Positions 1 to 5,553 of a stretch of DNA of 8,560 nucleotides are shown here, piece after piece. The notes below the pieces were generated by a model. That model saw nothing but the letters and a program-made list of their open reading frames with translations, had not been told where the DNA came from and did not search any database. This DNA is from Bacillota bacterium. Lineage in GTDB: Bacteria; Bacillota; Sulfobacillia; RBS10-35; JAJYVM01. The translations under genes and the position numbers were made by a program. Numbering within the stretch: position 1 is the first letter of the stretch; each line of letters starts with the position of its first letter. The stretch spans positions 1 through 8,560 of the forward strand of contig JAJYVM010000150.1 in assembly GCA_021792015.1 (NCBI GenBank). Reading direction: 5' to 3'.

Positions 1-59
1 CCGCGTCGGTCTGGCGTGCGCGCCGCCCCGTCCAGACAGCCACCCGCGCGCGGTTCCGA

Positions 60-81
60 TCGCGGCGCGGAAGCGCCGCGA
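60..81. repeat. Perfect 9-bp inverted repeat with GGAA tetraloop
   Basis: Bases 60-68 (TCGCGGCGC) and 73-81 (GCGCCGCGA) are perfect reverse complements around GGAA, a GNRA-type tetraloop. The hairpin lies in the leader of the dodecin gene, about 45 bases before its ribosome binding site. It is followed by ACAAAAAGGG rather than a T run, so it does not look like an intrinsic terminator on the plus strand. It could be an mRNA-stabilising or regulatory leader structure, or the end of a transcription unit lying outside the window. Confidence 0.45.
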
Positions 82-138
82 CAAAAAGGGAATGCTGTGC
101 GCGAGGCTTTCGATCTGCTCACGAAGGGGAGATCCGGC

Positions 139-354
139 GTGGCCACGGTTGTGAAGGTCCTGGAGCTTGTGGGCGAGAGCAAGCGGTCCTGGCAGGACGC
201 CGCCGAGAGCGCGGTGCGCGAGGCGGCGCAGACGGTGGACCACATCACCGGCGTCGAGGTCTACAACATGACGGCCGAGGTCGAGGACGGCAGGCTCAGC
301 TCCTACAAGGCCAACGTGAAGGTCGCCTTCGCCGTCGATCCCGCGCGCCGCTGA
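139..354 (+). CDS. Dodecin family protein (Trp- and Gln-lacking variant)
   Basis: A 71-residue protein with the dodecin pattern throughout: a first strand with KVLELVGES, a helix with SWQDAAESAVREAAQTV, and strands VEVYNMTAEVEDG and YKANVKVAF. Dodecins form hollow dodecamers that store or buffer flavins; some homologues (mycobacterial SecE2, 'calcium dodecin') lack flavin ligands. I chose the GTG at 139 because AGGGGAG (125-131) lies 7 bases upstream and the length then matches the family (about 65-75 residues). The frame stays open back to base 16, but those extra residues do not resemble dodecin. The Trp that sandwiches flavin in the archaeal protein (W36) corresponds to Gly38 here, and the flavin-contacting Gln (Q55) to Lys57, so classical flavin binding is doubtful. 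The gene ends 44 bases before spoVAC on the same strand and may be co-transcribed with it. Family assignment is firm; ligand and role are unknown. Confidence 0.9.
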   Translation: MATVVKVLELVGESKRSWQDAAESAVREAAQTVDHITGVEVYNMTAEVEDGRLSSYKANVKVAFAVDPARR

Positions 355-398
355 GCGACAGCGCGCGTGAACCGGGCGGGGAGAGCGGGGGAGAGCCG

Positions 399-878
399 AT
401 GATGGCCAACGCGGAGGAGCGGCGGCGCTACGCGGCGTTGCGGGCGCGCCACAAGCCGCCGCTGCCCCACCTCAACAACCTGATCCTGGCGTTCGTCGTC
501 GGCGGCAGCATCTGCGCCGTCGGCCAGGTCTTCTACAACTACTTCAGCCGGCGCGGGCTGCCGCCCGAGCAGGCGGGCGCCTTCACGGCCGTGGCGATCG
601 TCGCGATCGGCGCCCTTCTCACCGGCGTCGGCCTCTACGACGAGATCGCGCGCGTCGGCGGGATGGGCGCCTCGCTGCCGATCTCGGGCTTCGCCAACTC
701 GATCGTCTCGCCGGCCATGGAGTATAAGCGCGAGGGCTGGGTGCTGGGGGTGGGGGCGAGGATGTTCGGCGTGGCCGGCCCCGTCGTCGTATACGGGCTG
801 CTGGCGGCGCTCCTCGTCGCCATCGTCTACCTGGGCGCGCACGGCCAGCTCAGCCTGCCCGGCTGGCTGCGGCCATGA
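399..878 (+). CDS. spoVAC: Stage V sporulation protein AC
   Basis: A 159-residue membrane protein of normal length for SpoVAC, an inner-membrane channel component needed for DPA uptake into the forespore and implicated in its release at germination. After a basic N-terminus (to about residue 22) come hydrophobic segments near 27-46, 61-80 and 121-146. The family signatures are visible: FVVGGSICAVGQ (32-43), GALLTGVGLYDEIA (71-84), ASLPISGFANSIVS (91-104) and AMEYKREGWVLGVGARMF (106-123). Two adjacent ATG codons (399, 402) follow GGGGGAG at 387-393; spacing is 5 or 8 bases, so 402 may be the used start. The stop overlaps the spoVAD start as ATGA, implying translational coupling. No convincing sigma-F/sigma-G promoter is visible in the 44 bases upstream, so the operon promoter is probably before the dodecin gene or outside the window. 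Confidence 0.96.
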   Translation: MMANAEERRRYAALRARHKPPLPHLNNLILAFVVGGSICAVGQVFYNYFSRRGLPPEQAGAFTAVAIVAIGALLTGVGLYDEIARVGGMGASLPISGFANSIVSPAMEYKREGWVLGVGARMFGVAGPVVVYGLLAALLVAIVYLGAHGQLSLPGWLRP

Positions 879-2176
879 GCGGGCTGGACGCCGTGGCGGG
901 CGGCACGATCGCGGCCGTCCCCACCCGGGAGGGCCGCGCGGCCCAGGCGGCGGATTCGGTGGCCGGCGCGCAGGCGCGCCGGCCGACCATGCGGTTCACC
1001 AGGCCCGTGCCGGTCATGGCGGCCGTCACGGTGGCCGGGCCGGCGGAGCAGGCCGGGCCCCTGGGTGGGCGCTTCGACCGCCTGCTGGCCGACCACCTCG
1101 TGGGCCAGCGCACGTGGGAGATGGCCGAGGCCCACTTCCAGGAGATGGCCGCGGAGATGGCGATCGCGGCCGCCGGGCTGCGGCGGCAGGACATCGACGC
1201 CGTGCTCGGCGGTGACCTGCAGAACCAGCTCGGGGCCACGGGGTTCGCCGCCCGCATCATCGACCTGCCGATGCTCGGCCTCTATGGGGCCTGCGCCACC
1301 TGCGGGGAGGGGCTGCTCCTCGGCGCCGCCCTCTGTGACGCGGGCTTGTGCCGGCACGTGCTGGTCGTGGTCAGCAGCCACCACCACGCGGCCGAGCGGC
1401 AGTTCCGCTTCCCGACGGAGTTCGGCACGCAGCTGCCGCCGACGGCCCAGTGGACGGCGACGGGGGCCGCCGCCTTCGTGCTGGGGGGCGGCGACATCGC
1501 AGGTGGCGCCGCCCCACCCGGTCCGGATGGCGACGGCGGGGACGGTGGTGCGTCCCGTCGTGAGCGGAACAAGCACACCCGGCGGCACGGGGACGAGGCC
1601 GCCGACGGCGACGGGGACGACCGGGGGCGCGCATCAGGCGGCAACGGTGACGTCCATGGCGCGGCGGCAGGCGCAGCCGCCGCGTCGCGGCGGCCCTGCA
1701 TCGTGGCGGCGACGCCGGGCCGGGTCGTCGACATGGGCGTGAAGGACCCCTACGACATGGGGGGCGCCGAGGCCCCGGCGGCGGCGGACACCATCCTGCG
1801 CCACCTCCGCGGGCGGGACCTGGGGCCGCGGGCCTTCTCGGCCATCGTCACCGGCGACCTGGCCCGGTACGGGCGGCCGGTCTGCGAGGACCTCCTGCGG
1901 CAGGAGGGGGTGGAGGCGAACCTGCGCGATTGCGGCGAGCGCCTCTATGACTTCGCGCGACAGGACGTGCACGCCGGGGGCAGCGGCGCCGCCTGCTGCG
2001 GCCTCGTGCTGGCCGCCGACCTGCTGCCGCGCGTGCGCGCCGGGGAGTGGGAGCGCCTGCTGTTCGTGGCCACGGGCGCCCTGCTCAGCAAGACCAGCTA
2101 CCAGCAGGGCCAGAGCATCCCGTGCGTGGCCCACGCGGTCGAGATCGTGGCGCCCGGGCTGGGGGAGCGGGCATGA
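875..2176 (+). CDS. spoVAD: Stage V sporulation protein AD, with internal insertion
   Basis: SpoVAD is a thiolase-fold protein that binds DPA and sits at the spore inner membrane. Family hallmarks here are AEQAGPLGGRFD (58-69), the Cys region LYGACATCGEG with C140 and C143, SSHHHAAERQFRFPTEFG (167-184), PTAQWTATGAAAFVL (189-203), VVDMGVKDPYDMGGAEAPAA (from about 284) and the C-terminal HAGGSGAACCG and ATGALLS motifs. At 433 residues it is about 95 longer than the 338-residue Bacillus subtilis protein. Two regions account for this: a roughly 30-residue Ala/Arg-rich N-terminal extension and a low-complexity Gly/Asp/Ala insertion at about 208-272 (bases 1496-1690). The frame is preserved through both. 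The start is taken from the ATGA overlap with spoVAC although no clear Shine-Dalgarno precedes it; an internal ATG at 989 would trim the extension and slightly shorten the conserved N-terminus. The stop overlaps the spoVAE start in the same ATGA way. Confidence 0.96.
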   Translation: MSGLDAVAGGTIAAVPTREGRAAQAADSVAGAQARRPTMRFTRPVPVMAAVTVAGPAEQAGPLGGRFDRLLADHLVGQRTWEMAEAHFQEMAAEMAIAAAGLRRQDIDAVLGGDLQNQLGATGFAARIIDLPMLGLYGACATCGEGLLLGAALCDAGLCRHVLVVVSSHHHAAERQFRFPTEFGTQLPPTAQWTATGAAAFVLGGGDIAGGAAPPGPDGDGGDGGASRRERNKHTRRHGDEAADGDGDDRGRASGGNGDVHGAAAGAAAASRRPCIVAATPGRVVDMGVKDPYDMGGAEAPAAADTILRHLRGRDLGPRAFSAIVTGDLARYGRPVCEDLLRQEGVEANLRDCGERLYDFARQDVHAGGSGAACCGLVLAADLLPRVRAGEWERLLFVATGALLSKTSYQQGQSIPCVAHAVEIVAPGLGERA

Positions 2177-2523
2177 GTTTCATCTGGGCCTTCCTCATCG
2201 GCGGCTCCCTCTGCGTGGCGGCGCAGCTGGTCGTCGACCTGACGCCGCTCACCCCGGCCCACACCATGGTGCTGTTCGTCGTCCTCGGCGCCGTGCTCAG
2301 CGGCTTCGGCCTCTATCAGGGGCTCCTGAAGCTGGCGGGCGCCGGAGCCTCGGTGCCGCTCACCGGCTTCGGCAACGTCCTGGTGCAGGGCTTCATCAAG
2401 GACGTGGGCAGTAAGGGCACGAGCGGCCTGTTGACGGGCGGCCTCTCGGCGGGCGCGACCGGGTTGACGGCGGCGGTCCTCCTCGGCGCGCTGATGGCCC
2501 TGGTCTTCAGCCCGCGCGGCTGA
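2173..2523 (+). CDS. spoVAE: Stage V sporulation protein AE
   Basis: A 116-residue hydrophobic protein matching the size of the SpoVAEb type (about 115-120 residues), part of the spore DPA channel. Visible signatures are FIWAFLIGGSLCVAAQL (3-19), LTPAHTMVLFVVLGAVLSGF (26-45), GLYQGLLKLAGAGASVP (47-62), LTGFGNVLVQGFIKD (63-77) and a last membrane segment near 98-113. It is visibly related to SpoVAC: the block GLYxxxxxxxGxGASxPxxGFxN occurs in both, a known relationship between these families. GGGGGAG at 2161-2167, 5 bases before the ATG, fixes the start. The ATG overlaps the spoVAD stop, so the two are likely translationally coupled. No spoVAF or spoVAEa-like frame follows; this is the end of the sporulation cluster in the window. 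Confidence 0.95.
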   Translation: MSFIWAFLIGGSLCVAAQLVVDLTPLTPAHTMVLFVVLGAVLSGFGLYQGLLKLAGAGASVPLTGFGNVLVQGFIKDVGSKGTSGLLTGGLSAGATGLTAAVLLGALMALVFSPRG

Positions 2524-2565
2524 GCCCGCTTTCTGCCGCCCCGCGAATCCGATACAGTAGAGGGA

Positions 2566-2586
2566 GCCTGGCGTCCGGCGCCAGGC
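2566..2586 (+). terminator. Hairpin downstream of spoVAE, possible terminator
   Basis: GCCTGGCG (2566-2573) and CGCCAGGC (2579-2586) form a perfect 8-bp stem with loop TCCGG, 42 bases after the spoVAE stop. A second, weaker GC stem (GGGGC 2590-2594 with GCCCC 2604-2608) follows. There is no T tract, so a classical intrinsic terminator is not proven. Position at the end of the operon and stem strength make termination or 3'-end protection the most reasonable reading. Confidence 0.4.
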
Positions 2587-2613
2587 CCGGGGGCGGCGGC
2601 GCTGCCCCTGCGC

Positions 2614-2619
2614 TACAAT
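2614..2619 (+). promoter_or_regulatory. Possible -10 element (TACAAT) for the 164-residue gene
   Basis: TACAAT matches five of six bases of the TATAAT consensus and stands out in this GC-rich DNA. No -35 resembling TTGACA is seen 16-18 bases upstream. Transcription would start near 2626, directly at the Shine-Dalgarno (2627-2632), giving a very short leader. Suggestive only. Confidence 0.25.
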
Positions 2620-2639
2620 TGGCGGTGGGAGGAATGGGC

Positions 2640-3134
2640 ATGCTCGAGGCCAACGAATTCGTGTGCGAGCTCTACGCGGCGGCGAGCCGCGCGGGCTACG
2701 GCTGGGCCAAGCCGCGCCACGAAGAGGACGAGGGCTGCCATCGTTTCACGGCGCAGATCATCCCCCCGGACTGGCAGCGTCAGGAGCGCCCCGAGGTCGA
2801 GTTGCACCTGCACGACGCCGGCGACGGCAGCAGCCTGACCTTCGCCGTGCCCCTGTACGTCGAGCCGCACTGGGACGGGTTCGCCATGGCCGCGAAGGCG
2901 CAGAACATCCTGGCCGAGCAGGACGAGGACGGCTACGCGGGCGAGGTCTCGGTCCAGTACCACGTCGATCAGGAGGGCGTGCCCCAGCTCGAGGGCGTGT
3001 GGGTCGAGGTGTCCTGGGAGCTGGAGGCGTACGTGCGCGGCGAGCGCGGCCTCGACTTCGACTGGGCGTTCGAGAGCCTGACCAGCACCCTGAAGGCCCT
3101 GGCCGACCTGGTCCGCCACTCGGTTCACGACTAG
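2640..3134 (+). CDS. Hypothetical acidic protein, 164 residues
   Basis: I do not recognise this protein. The start is set by GGGAGGA (2627-2633) with normal spacing to the ATG at 2640; an ATG at 2634 would touch the ribosome binding site, and a TTG at 2619 lies upstream of it. The predicted layout is an N-terminal helix (EANEFVCELYAAASRAG, 3-19), a run of probable beta strands in the middle (for example VELHLHD, SLTFAVPLYVE, EVSVQYHVD, GVWVEVSWELEAYV) and a C-terminal helix (FESLTSTLKALADLVRHS). It is rich in Asp, Glu and Trp, with no signal peptide or membrane segment, so it is probably cytosolic. The helix-sheet-helix order recalls YbjN/secretion-chaperone-like alpha/beta folds, but that is a guess from layout. 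It lies 116 bases after spoVAE, past a hairpin, so it is probably a separate unit. Codon usage (G/C third positions) supports real coding. Confidence 0.75.
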   Translation: MLEANEFVCELYAAASRAGYGWAKPRHEEDEGCHRFTAQIIPPDWQRQERPEVELHLHDAGDGSSLTFAVPLYVEPHWDGFAMAAKAQNILAEQDEDGYAGEVSVQYHVDQEGVPQLEGVWVEVSWELEAYVRGERGLDFDWAFESLTSTLKALADLVRHSVHD

Positions 3135-3178
3135 TGCGTCCGGCACGGCCTACGCCATCCATGGCCTGCGGGGACGCA
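3135..3178 (+). promoter_or_regulatory. Inverted repeat enclosing the amidase ribosome binding site
   Basis: TGCGTCC (3135-3141) is the exact reverse complement of GGACGCA (3172-3178). Between them GCA 3143-3145 / TGC 3167-3169 and GGCC 3147-3150 / GGCC 3163-3166 can extend the stem. The fold would bury the GGGGA Shine-Dalgarno (3170-3174) and the first base of the amidase ATG, which could damp translation initiation. It starts right after the stop codon of the preceding gene. Structure is seen; function is inferred. Confidence 0.3.
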
Positions 3179-4758
3179 TGACCTCCGCCTTCCCTGGCTC
3201 TGGAGAGGGCGGCCCGGCATCGTCCCAGGGAACCGAGCGGAGCCTTGCGGCGCTGATCGGTCCCGTCCAGGAGCGCATGGCGCACCTGGATGCGCGGGCG
3301 CTCATGGCCTGGGAGCCGGCGACCACCTTCGATGCGCTGCGGGCGGCGGGCGATCCGCCGCCTCTTCTGCAGGCCGGGCCGACCCCAGCGCGTGGGGACG
3401 GCCCGATCGCCATTTGGGGGCGGCGCCTGCGCGCCGCCGAATGCTCGCCCGTCGAGCTGGCGGAGCGGGTGCTGCGGGAGATCGAGGCGGACAATGCCGC
3501 CACCCACGTCTTCATCACCATCGACCGCGAGGGGGCCCTGGCCGCGGCCCGCGCCGCGGCCGCGGAGCTCCGCCGGGGCTACGACCGCGGACCCCTGCAC
3601 GGTATCCCCGTGGCCATCAAGGACATCGTCGAGACGGCGGGTCTGGCCACGACGGGCGGCAGCCGCCTGCGGGCCCGGCACGTGCCCGTGCGCGATGCGT
3701 TCGTGGTCGCGCGGCTGCGCCAGGCCGGGGCCGTCATCGTCGGCAAGGCCAACACCCACGAGTTCGCCGCCGGCGGGACCGGCGAGAACCCACACTATGG
3801 CACCGCCCGCAACCCGTGGGATGGTGGCCGCGTCCCCGGCGGCAGCAGCAGCGGCTCGGCGGTGGCGGTGGCCACGGGGCTGGTGGCCGGCGCCCTCGGC
3901 ACGGACACCGGCGGCTCCGTGCGCATCCCGGCCCACTGCTGTGGCATCGTGGCCCTGAAGCCGACCTACGGCCGCGTCAGCCGGGCGGGGGTCTTCCCCC
4001 TGGCCTGGTCCCTGGACCACGTGGGTCCCATGACCGCCACCGTCGGCGACGCCGCCGCCCTCCTCGGGGCGATCGCGGGCCAGGACCCCGAGGATGCCAC
4101 CACGTCACCGCTGCCCGTGCCCGACTTCGGCGCCCGCCTCGGTGAAGGCCCCAGCCTGCGGGGCACCCGCATCGGGATCCCTGAGGGGTGGCTGGATGCT
4201 GCCGTCCAGCCGGGCGTGAAGGCCGCGTTCGAGCGCGCCCTGCGCGCGCTGCAGTCTCTGGGCGCGGAGCTTCACGCATGCACGCTGCCGCCGCCCGGGG
4301 AGCTGGCGCCCGTCAACCGAGCCATCGCCTTCGCGGAGGGCACTGCCTACCACTGGGCAGACCTCAACGAGCGGGGCGAGCTCTACGGACCGGACGTGCG
4401 GGCGCGCAAGGAGGCCGGCCGCCTCGTCAGCGGGGTCCAGTACCTGCAGGCGCAGCGGCTGCGTGCCCAGCTCTGCCGCCAGGTCGGCGCGCTGCTGCGC
4501 GAGCGGGCCGATGTCATCGCCACGCCCACCCTTCCCATCGTGGCGCCGCGCCTCGGCGAGGGCGGCGACGTCATCCGCTTCACGGCGTGGGTCAACCTCC
4601 TGGGGCTGCCGGCCGTGTCGGTGCCCTGCGGGCTGGCGGACGGGCTGCCGGTGGGGCTGCAGCTCATCGGGCGGGCGTTCCGGGAAGGCCCGCTCCTGCG
4701 GGTGGCGGCGGCGTACGAGCAGGCCCGGGGCCCGTTCCCGGCGCCAGGTGCCGCCTGA
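3178..4758 (+). CDS. Amidase signature family hydrolase
   Basis: A 526-residue amidase-signature enzyme that hydrolyses carboxamide C-N bonds; substrate unknown. The catalytic Lys-cisSer-Ser triad is complete: K148 in PVAIKDIVE, S223 in PGGSSSGSA and S247 in TDTGGSVRIPA. K-to-Ser (75) and Ser-to-Ser (24) spacings equal those of fatty acid amide hydrolase (K142, S217, S241). Other landmarks are HGIP before the Lys, ALKPTYGRVSRAG, SLDHVGPMT and the C-terminal NLLGLPAVSVPCG and GLPVGLQLIGR. A GatA role is less likely because no gatB or gatC is adjacent and the core reads like generic amidases. Residues 1-75 are an extra N-terminal region before the family's first helix (AAECSPVELAERVL). The start at 3178 has GGGGA 3 bases upstream; ATG 3277 (residue 34), with AGGAG at 3269-3273, is an alternative. 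The 3' end overlaps the opposing gene ending at 4664. Confidence 0.92.
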   Translation: MTSAFPGSGEGGPASSQGTERSLAALIGPVQERMAHLDARALMAWEPATTFDALRAAGDPPPLLQAGPTPARGDGPIAIWGRRLRAAECSPVELAERVLREIEADNAATHVFITIDREGALAAARAAAAELRRGYDRGPLHGIPVAIKDIVETAGLATTGGSRLRARHVPVRDAFVVARLRQAGAVIVGKANTHEFAAGGTGENPHYGTARNPWDGGRVPGGSSSGSAVAVATGLVAGALGTDTGGSVRIPAHCCGIVALKPTYGRVSRAGVFPLAWSLDHVGPMTATVGDAAALLGAIAGQDPEDATTSPLPVPDFGARLGEGPSLRGTRIGIPEGWLDAAVQPGVKAAFERALRALQSLGAELHACTLPPPGELAPVNRAIAFAEGTAYHWADLNERGELYGPDVRARKEAGRLVSGVQYLQAQRLRAQLCRQVGALLRERADVIATPTLPIVAPRLGEGGDVIRFTAWVNLLGLPAVSVPCGLADGLPVGLQLIGRAFREGPLLRVAAAYEQARGPFPAPGAA

Positions 4759-5173
4759 CCGCGGCCATCACCTCGGCCCGGTTGCCGGCGAAGTAGAGCA
4801 GGTGACCGCGCAGCAGCCAGCCGCGCGGATTCGACGTGTCAAAGAGCAGCTGGACGGCGTCGGGGAATTCGCGGTAGGCGGCAAAGCGCGCCCACGGCTT
4901 GCGGTCGGCGGCGAAGGGGTTGTGCATGGTCACGCCCTCGGCGTCGAGGCGGTAGGTCGTGGGCAAGAGGTAGGGCGCGCCGGGCATCAGCATGAAGGCG
5001 GCGGCCAGCACGAGCCCCCACGGCCCGCCCACGGCGGCGGCGGCGGCCAGGACGGCGGCGGCGACCACGCCGAAGACGGCGCTGCGGGCCGGGTGCTGGC
5101 GCAGGGGATGGGCGCGCCAGGTGAGGTCCGGGCCCGGTCCTGTCCGCTCCCGCGCCGAGGCGTCGATGCGCAT
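4664..5173 (-). CDS. Small membrane protein, two helices plus PH-like soluble domain
   Basis: Residues 17-143 look like a real protein: a basic segment TWRAHPLRQHPAR (18-30), two hydrophobic helices (about 32-49 and 52-71), then a soluble part with YRLDAEGVTMHNPF (74-87), RKPWARFAAYREFPDAVQLL (91-110) and a final helix RAEVMAAVRRHL (132-143). Two N-terminal helices followed by a 'YRLxxEGV' strand is the layout of bacterial PH-like membrane proteins; the name is inference and no function is known. Residues 144-169 are a Pro/Gly/Ala tail running antisense through the last 95 bases of the amidase gene. The start is uncertain: the ATG at 5173 lacks a clear Shine-Dalgarno, and the frame stays open upstream to 5554, but that stretch is low-complexity and unlike a protein. 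An ATG at 5323 is another possible start. Confidence 0.72.
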   Translation of the reverse strand: MRIDASARERTGPGPDLTWRAHPLRQHPARSAVFGVVAAAVLAAAAAVGGPWGLVLAAAFMLMPGAPYLLPTTYRLDAEGVTMHNPFAADRKPWARFAAYREFPDAVQLLFDTSNPRGWLLRGHLLYFAGNRAEVMAAVRRHLAPGTGPGPARTPPPPAGAGLPGTPAR

Positions 5174-5331
5174 GCCCACGGCCAGGTTTACGCGGGGCGC
5201 GGGACGCGCATCACCCGCGCCCAGCCCCTCGCCCCCCCGGCCGGGCGTGGGGGCCGCCACCGGGGCCCCGGAAGCGCCACCGGAGCCCGCCGCCGTGGTG
5301 GGTGCGGCGGCGGCGGGGCGCATCCGGCCCG

Positions 5332-5346
5332 AGGTCCATCGGACCT
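5332..5346. repeat. Operator-like palindrome AGGTCC-ATC-GGACCT
   Basis: AGGTCC (5332-5337) and GGACCT (5341-5346) are exact inverted repeats around ATC. A 15-bp dyad in a divergent intergenic region is compatible with a repressor site, but short dyads are common in GC-rich DNA and there is no second copy. Confidence 0.25.
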
Positions 5347-5435
5347 TCGCCCTGGCCCAGCTGCCGCAGGCGCAGGAAATGGTGCTGGCGCGCGGGAACG
5401 TCGGAAGGGGCGTCGTCGCCCACGGGACGTAGGGC

Positions 5436-5480
5436 GCACGTGCGCAATGGGCACGTGCGCAATGGGCACGTGTGCAACGC
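5436..5480. repeat. Three tandem 15-bp units carrying GCACGTGC palindromes
   Basis: GCACGTGCGCAATGG occurs exactly at 5436-5450 and 5451-5465, and a diverged third copy (GCACGTGTGCAACGC) fills 5466-5480. Each unit starts with the palindrome GCACGTGC (the third reads GCACGTGT), with centres exactly 15 bp apart. The first is embedded in a perfect 12-bp palindrome (5434-5445). The array ends 73 bases before the FAH gene start codon, so it could be a cooperative regulator-binding array or simply an expanded microrepeat. Confidence 0.7.
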
Positions 5481-5553
5481 GCGCACGGCGACGGGCGTGG
5501 ACGCGGGGCGCGGCCGGGGTCTTCGGGACGGCTTACGGAAGGGTGATGGGGCA

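Larger units (their letters stand above)
5174..5553. other. Divergent intergenic region, 380 bases
   Basis: This lies between the minus-strand membrane protein start and the plus-strand FAH gene start. Frames are open on both strands only because of high GC; their translations are Ala/Pro/Arg/Gly-rich without recognisable motifs. It holds the palindrome at 5332-5346 and the triplicated GCACGTGC repeat at 5436-5480, both listed separately. No convincing -35/-10 pair is visible on either strand. If the membrane protein starts at 5323 or beyond, part of this stretch would be coding. Confidence 0.5.

Noticed and set aside
60..81. Hairpin as an intrinsic terminator
   Set aside because: It is followed by an A-rich run rather than T on the plus strand, and there is no T run on the minus side either.
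16..138. N-terminal extension of the dodecin gene from base 16
   Set aside because: The 41 extra residues do not resemble dodecin, and the GTG at 139 has a good Shine-Dalgarno and gives the family length.
827..1588. Minus-strand open frame of 253 codons
   Set aside because: Antisense to conserved SpoVAD motifs; no recognisable protein features.
1496..1690. SpoVAD insertion as an intein or mobile element
   Set aside because: About 65 residues is far too short for an intein, there are no splice-junction motifs, and no terminal repeats or target duplication are seen.
2758..4020. Minus-strand open frame of 420 codons across the hypothetical gene and amidase
   Set aside because: Composition is Arg/Gly/Pro-rich and it is antisense to the amidase catalytic core; a shadow caused by high GC.
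3178..4758. Amidase as GatA of the GatCAB complex
   Set aside because: No gatB or gatC nearby and the sequence has an atypical N-terminal region; kept as a general amidase.
5436..5480. Tandem repeat as a CRISPR array
   Set aside because: Units are 15 bp and contiguous without unique spacers.
5302..5553. In-frame upstream extension of the FAH gene
   Set aside because: The translation is repeat-derived (RNGHVRNGHV) and low-complexity; a Shine-Dalgarno and family homology support the ATG at 5554.
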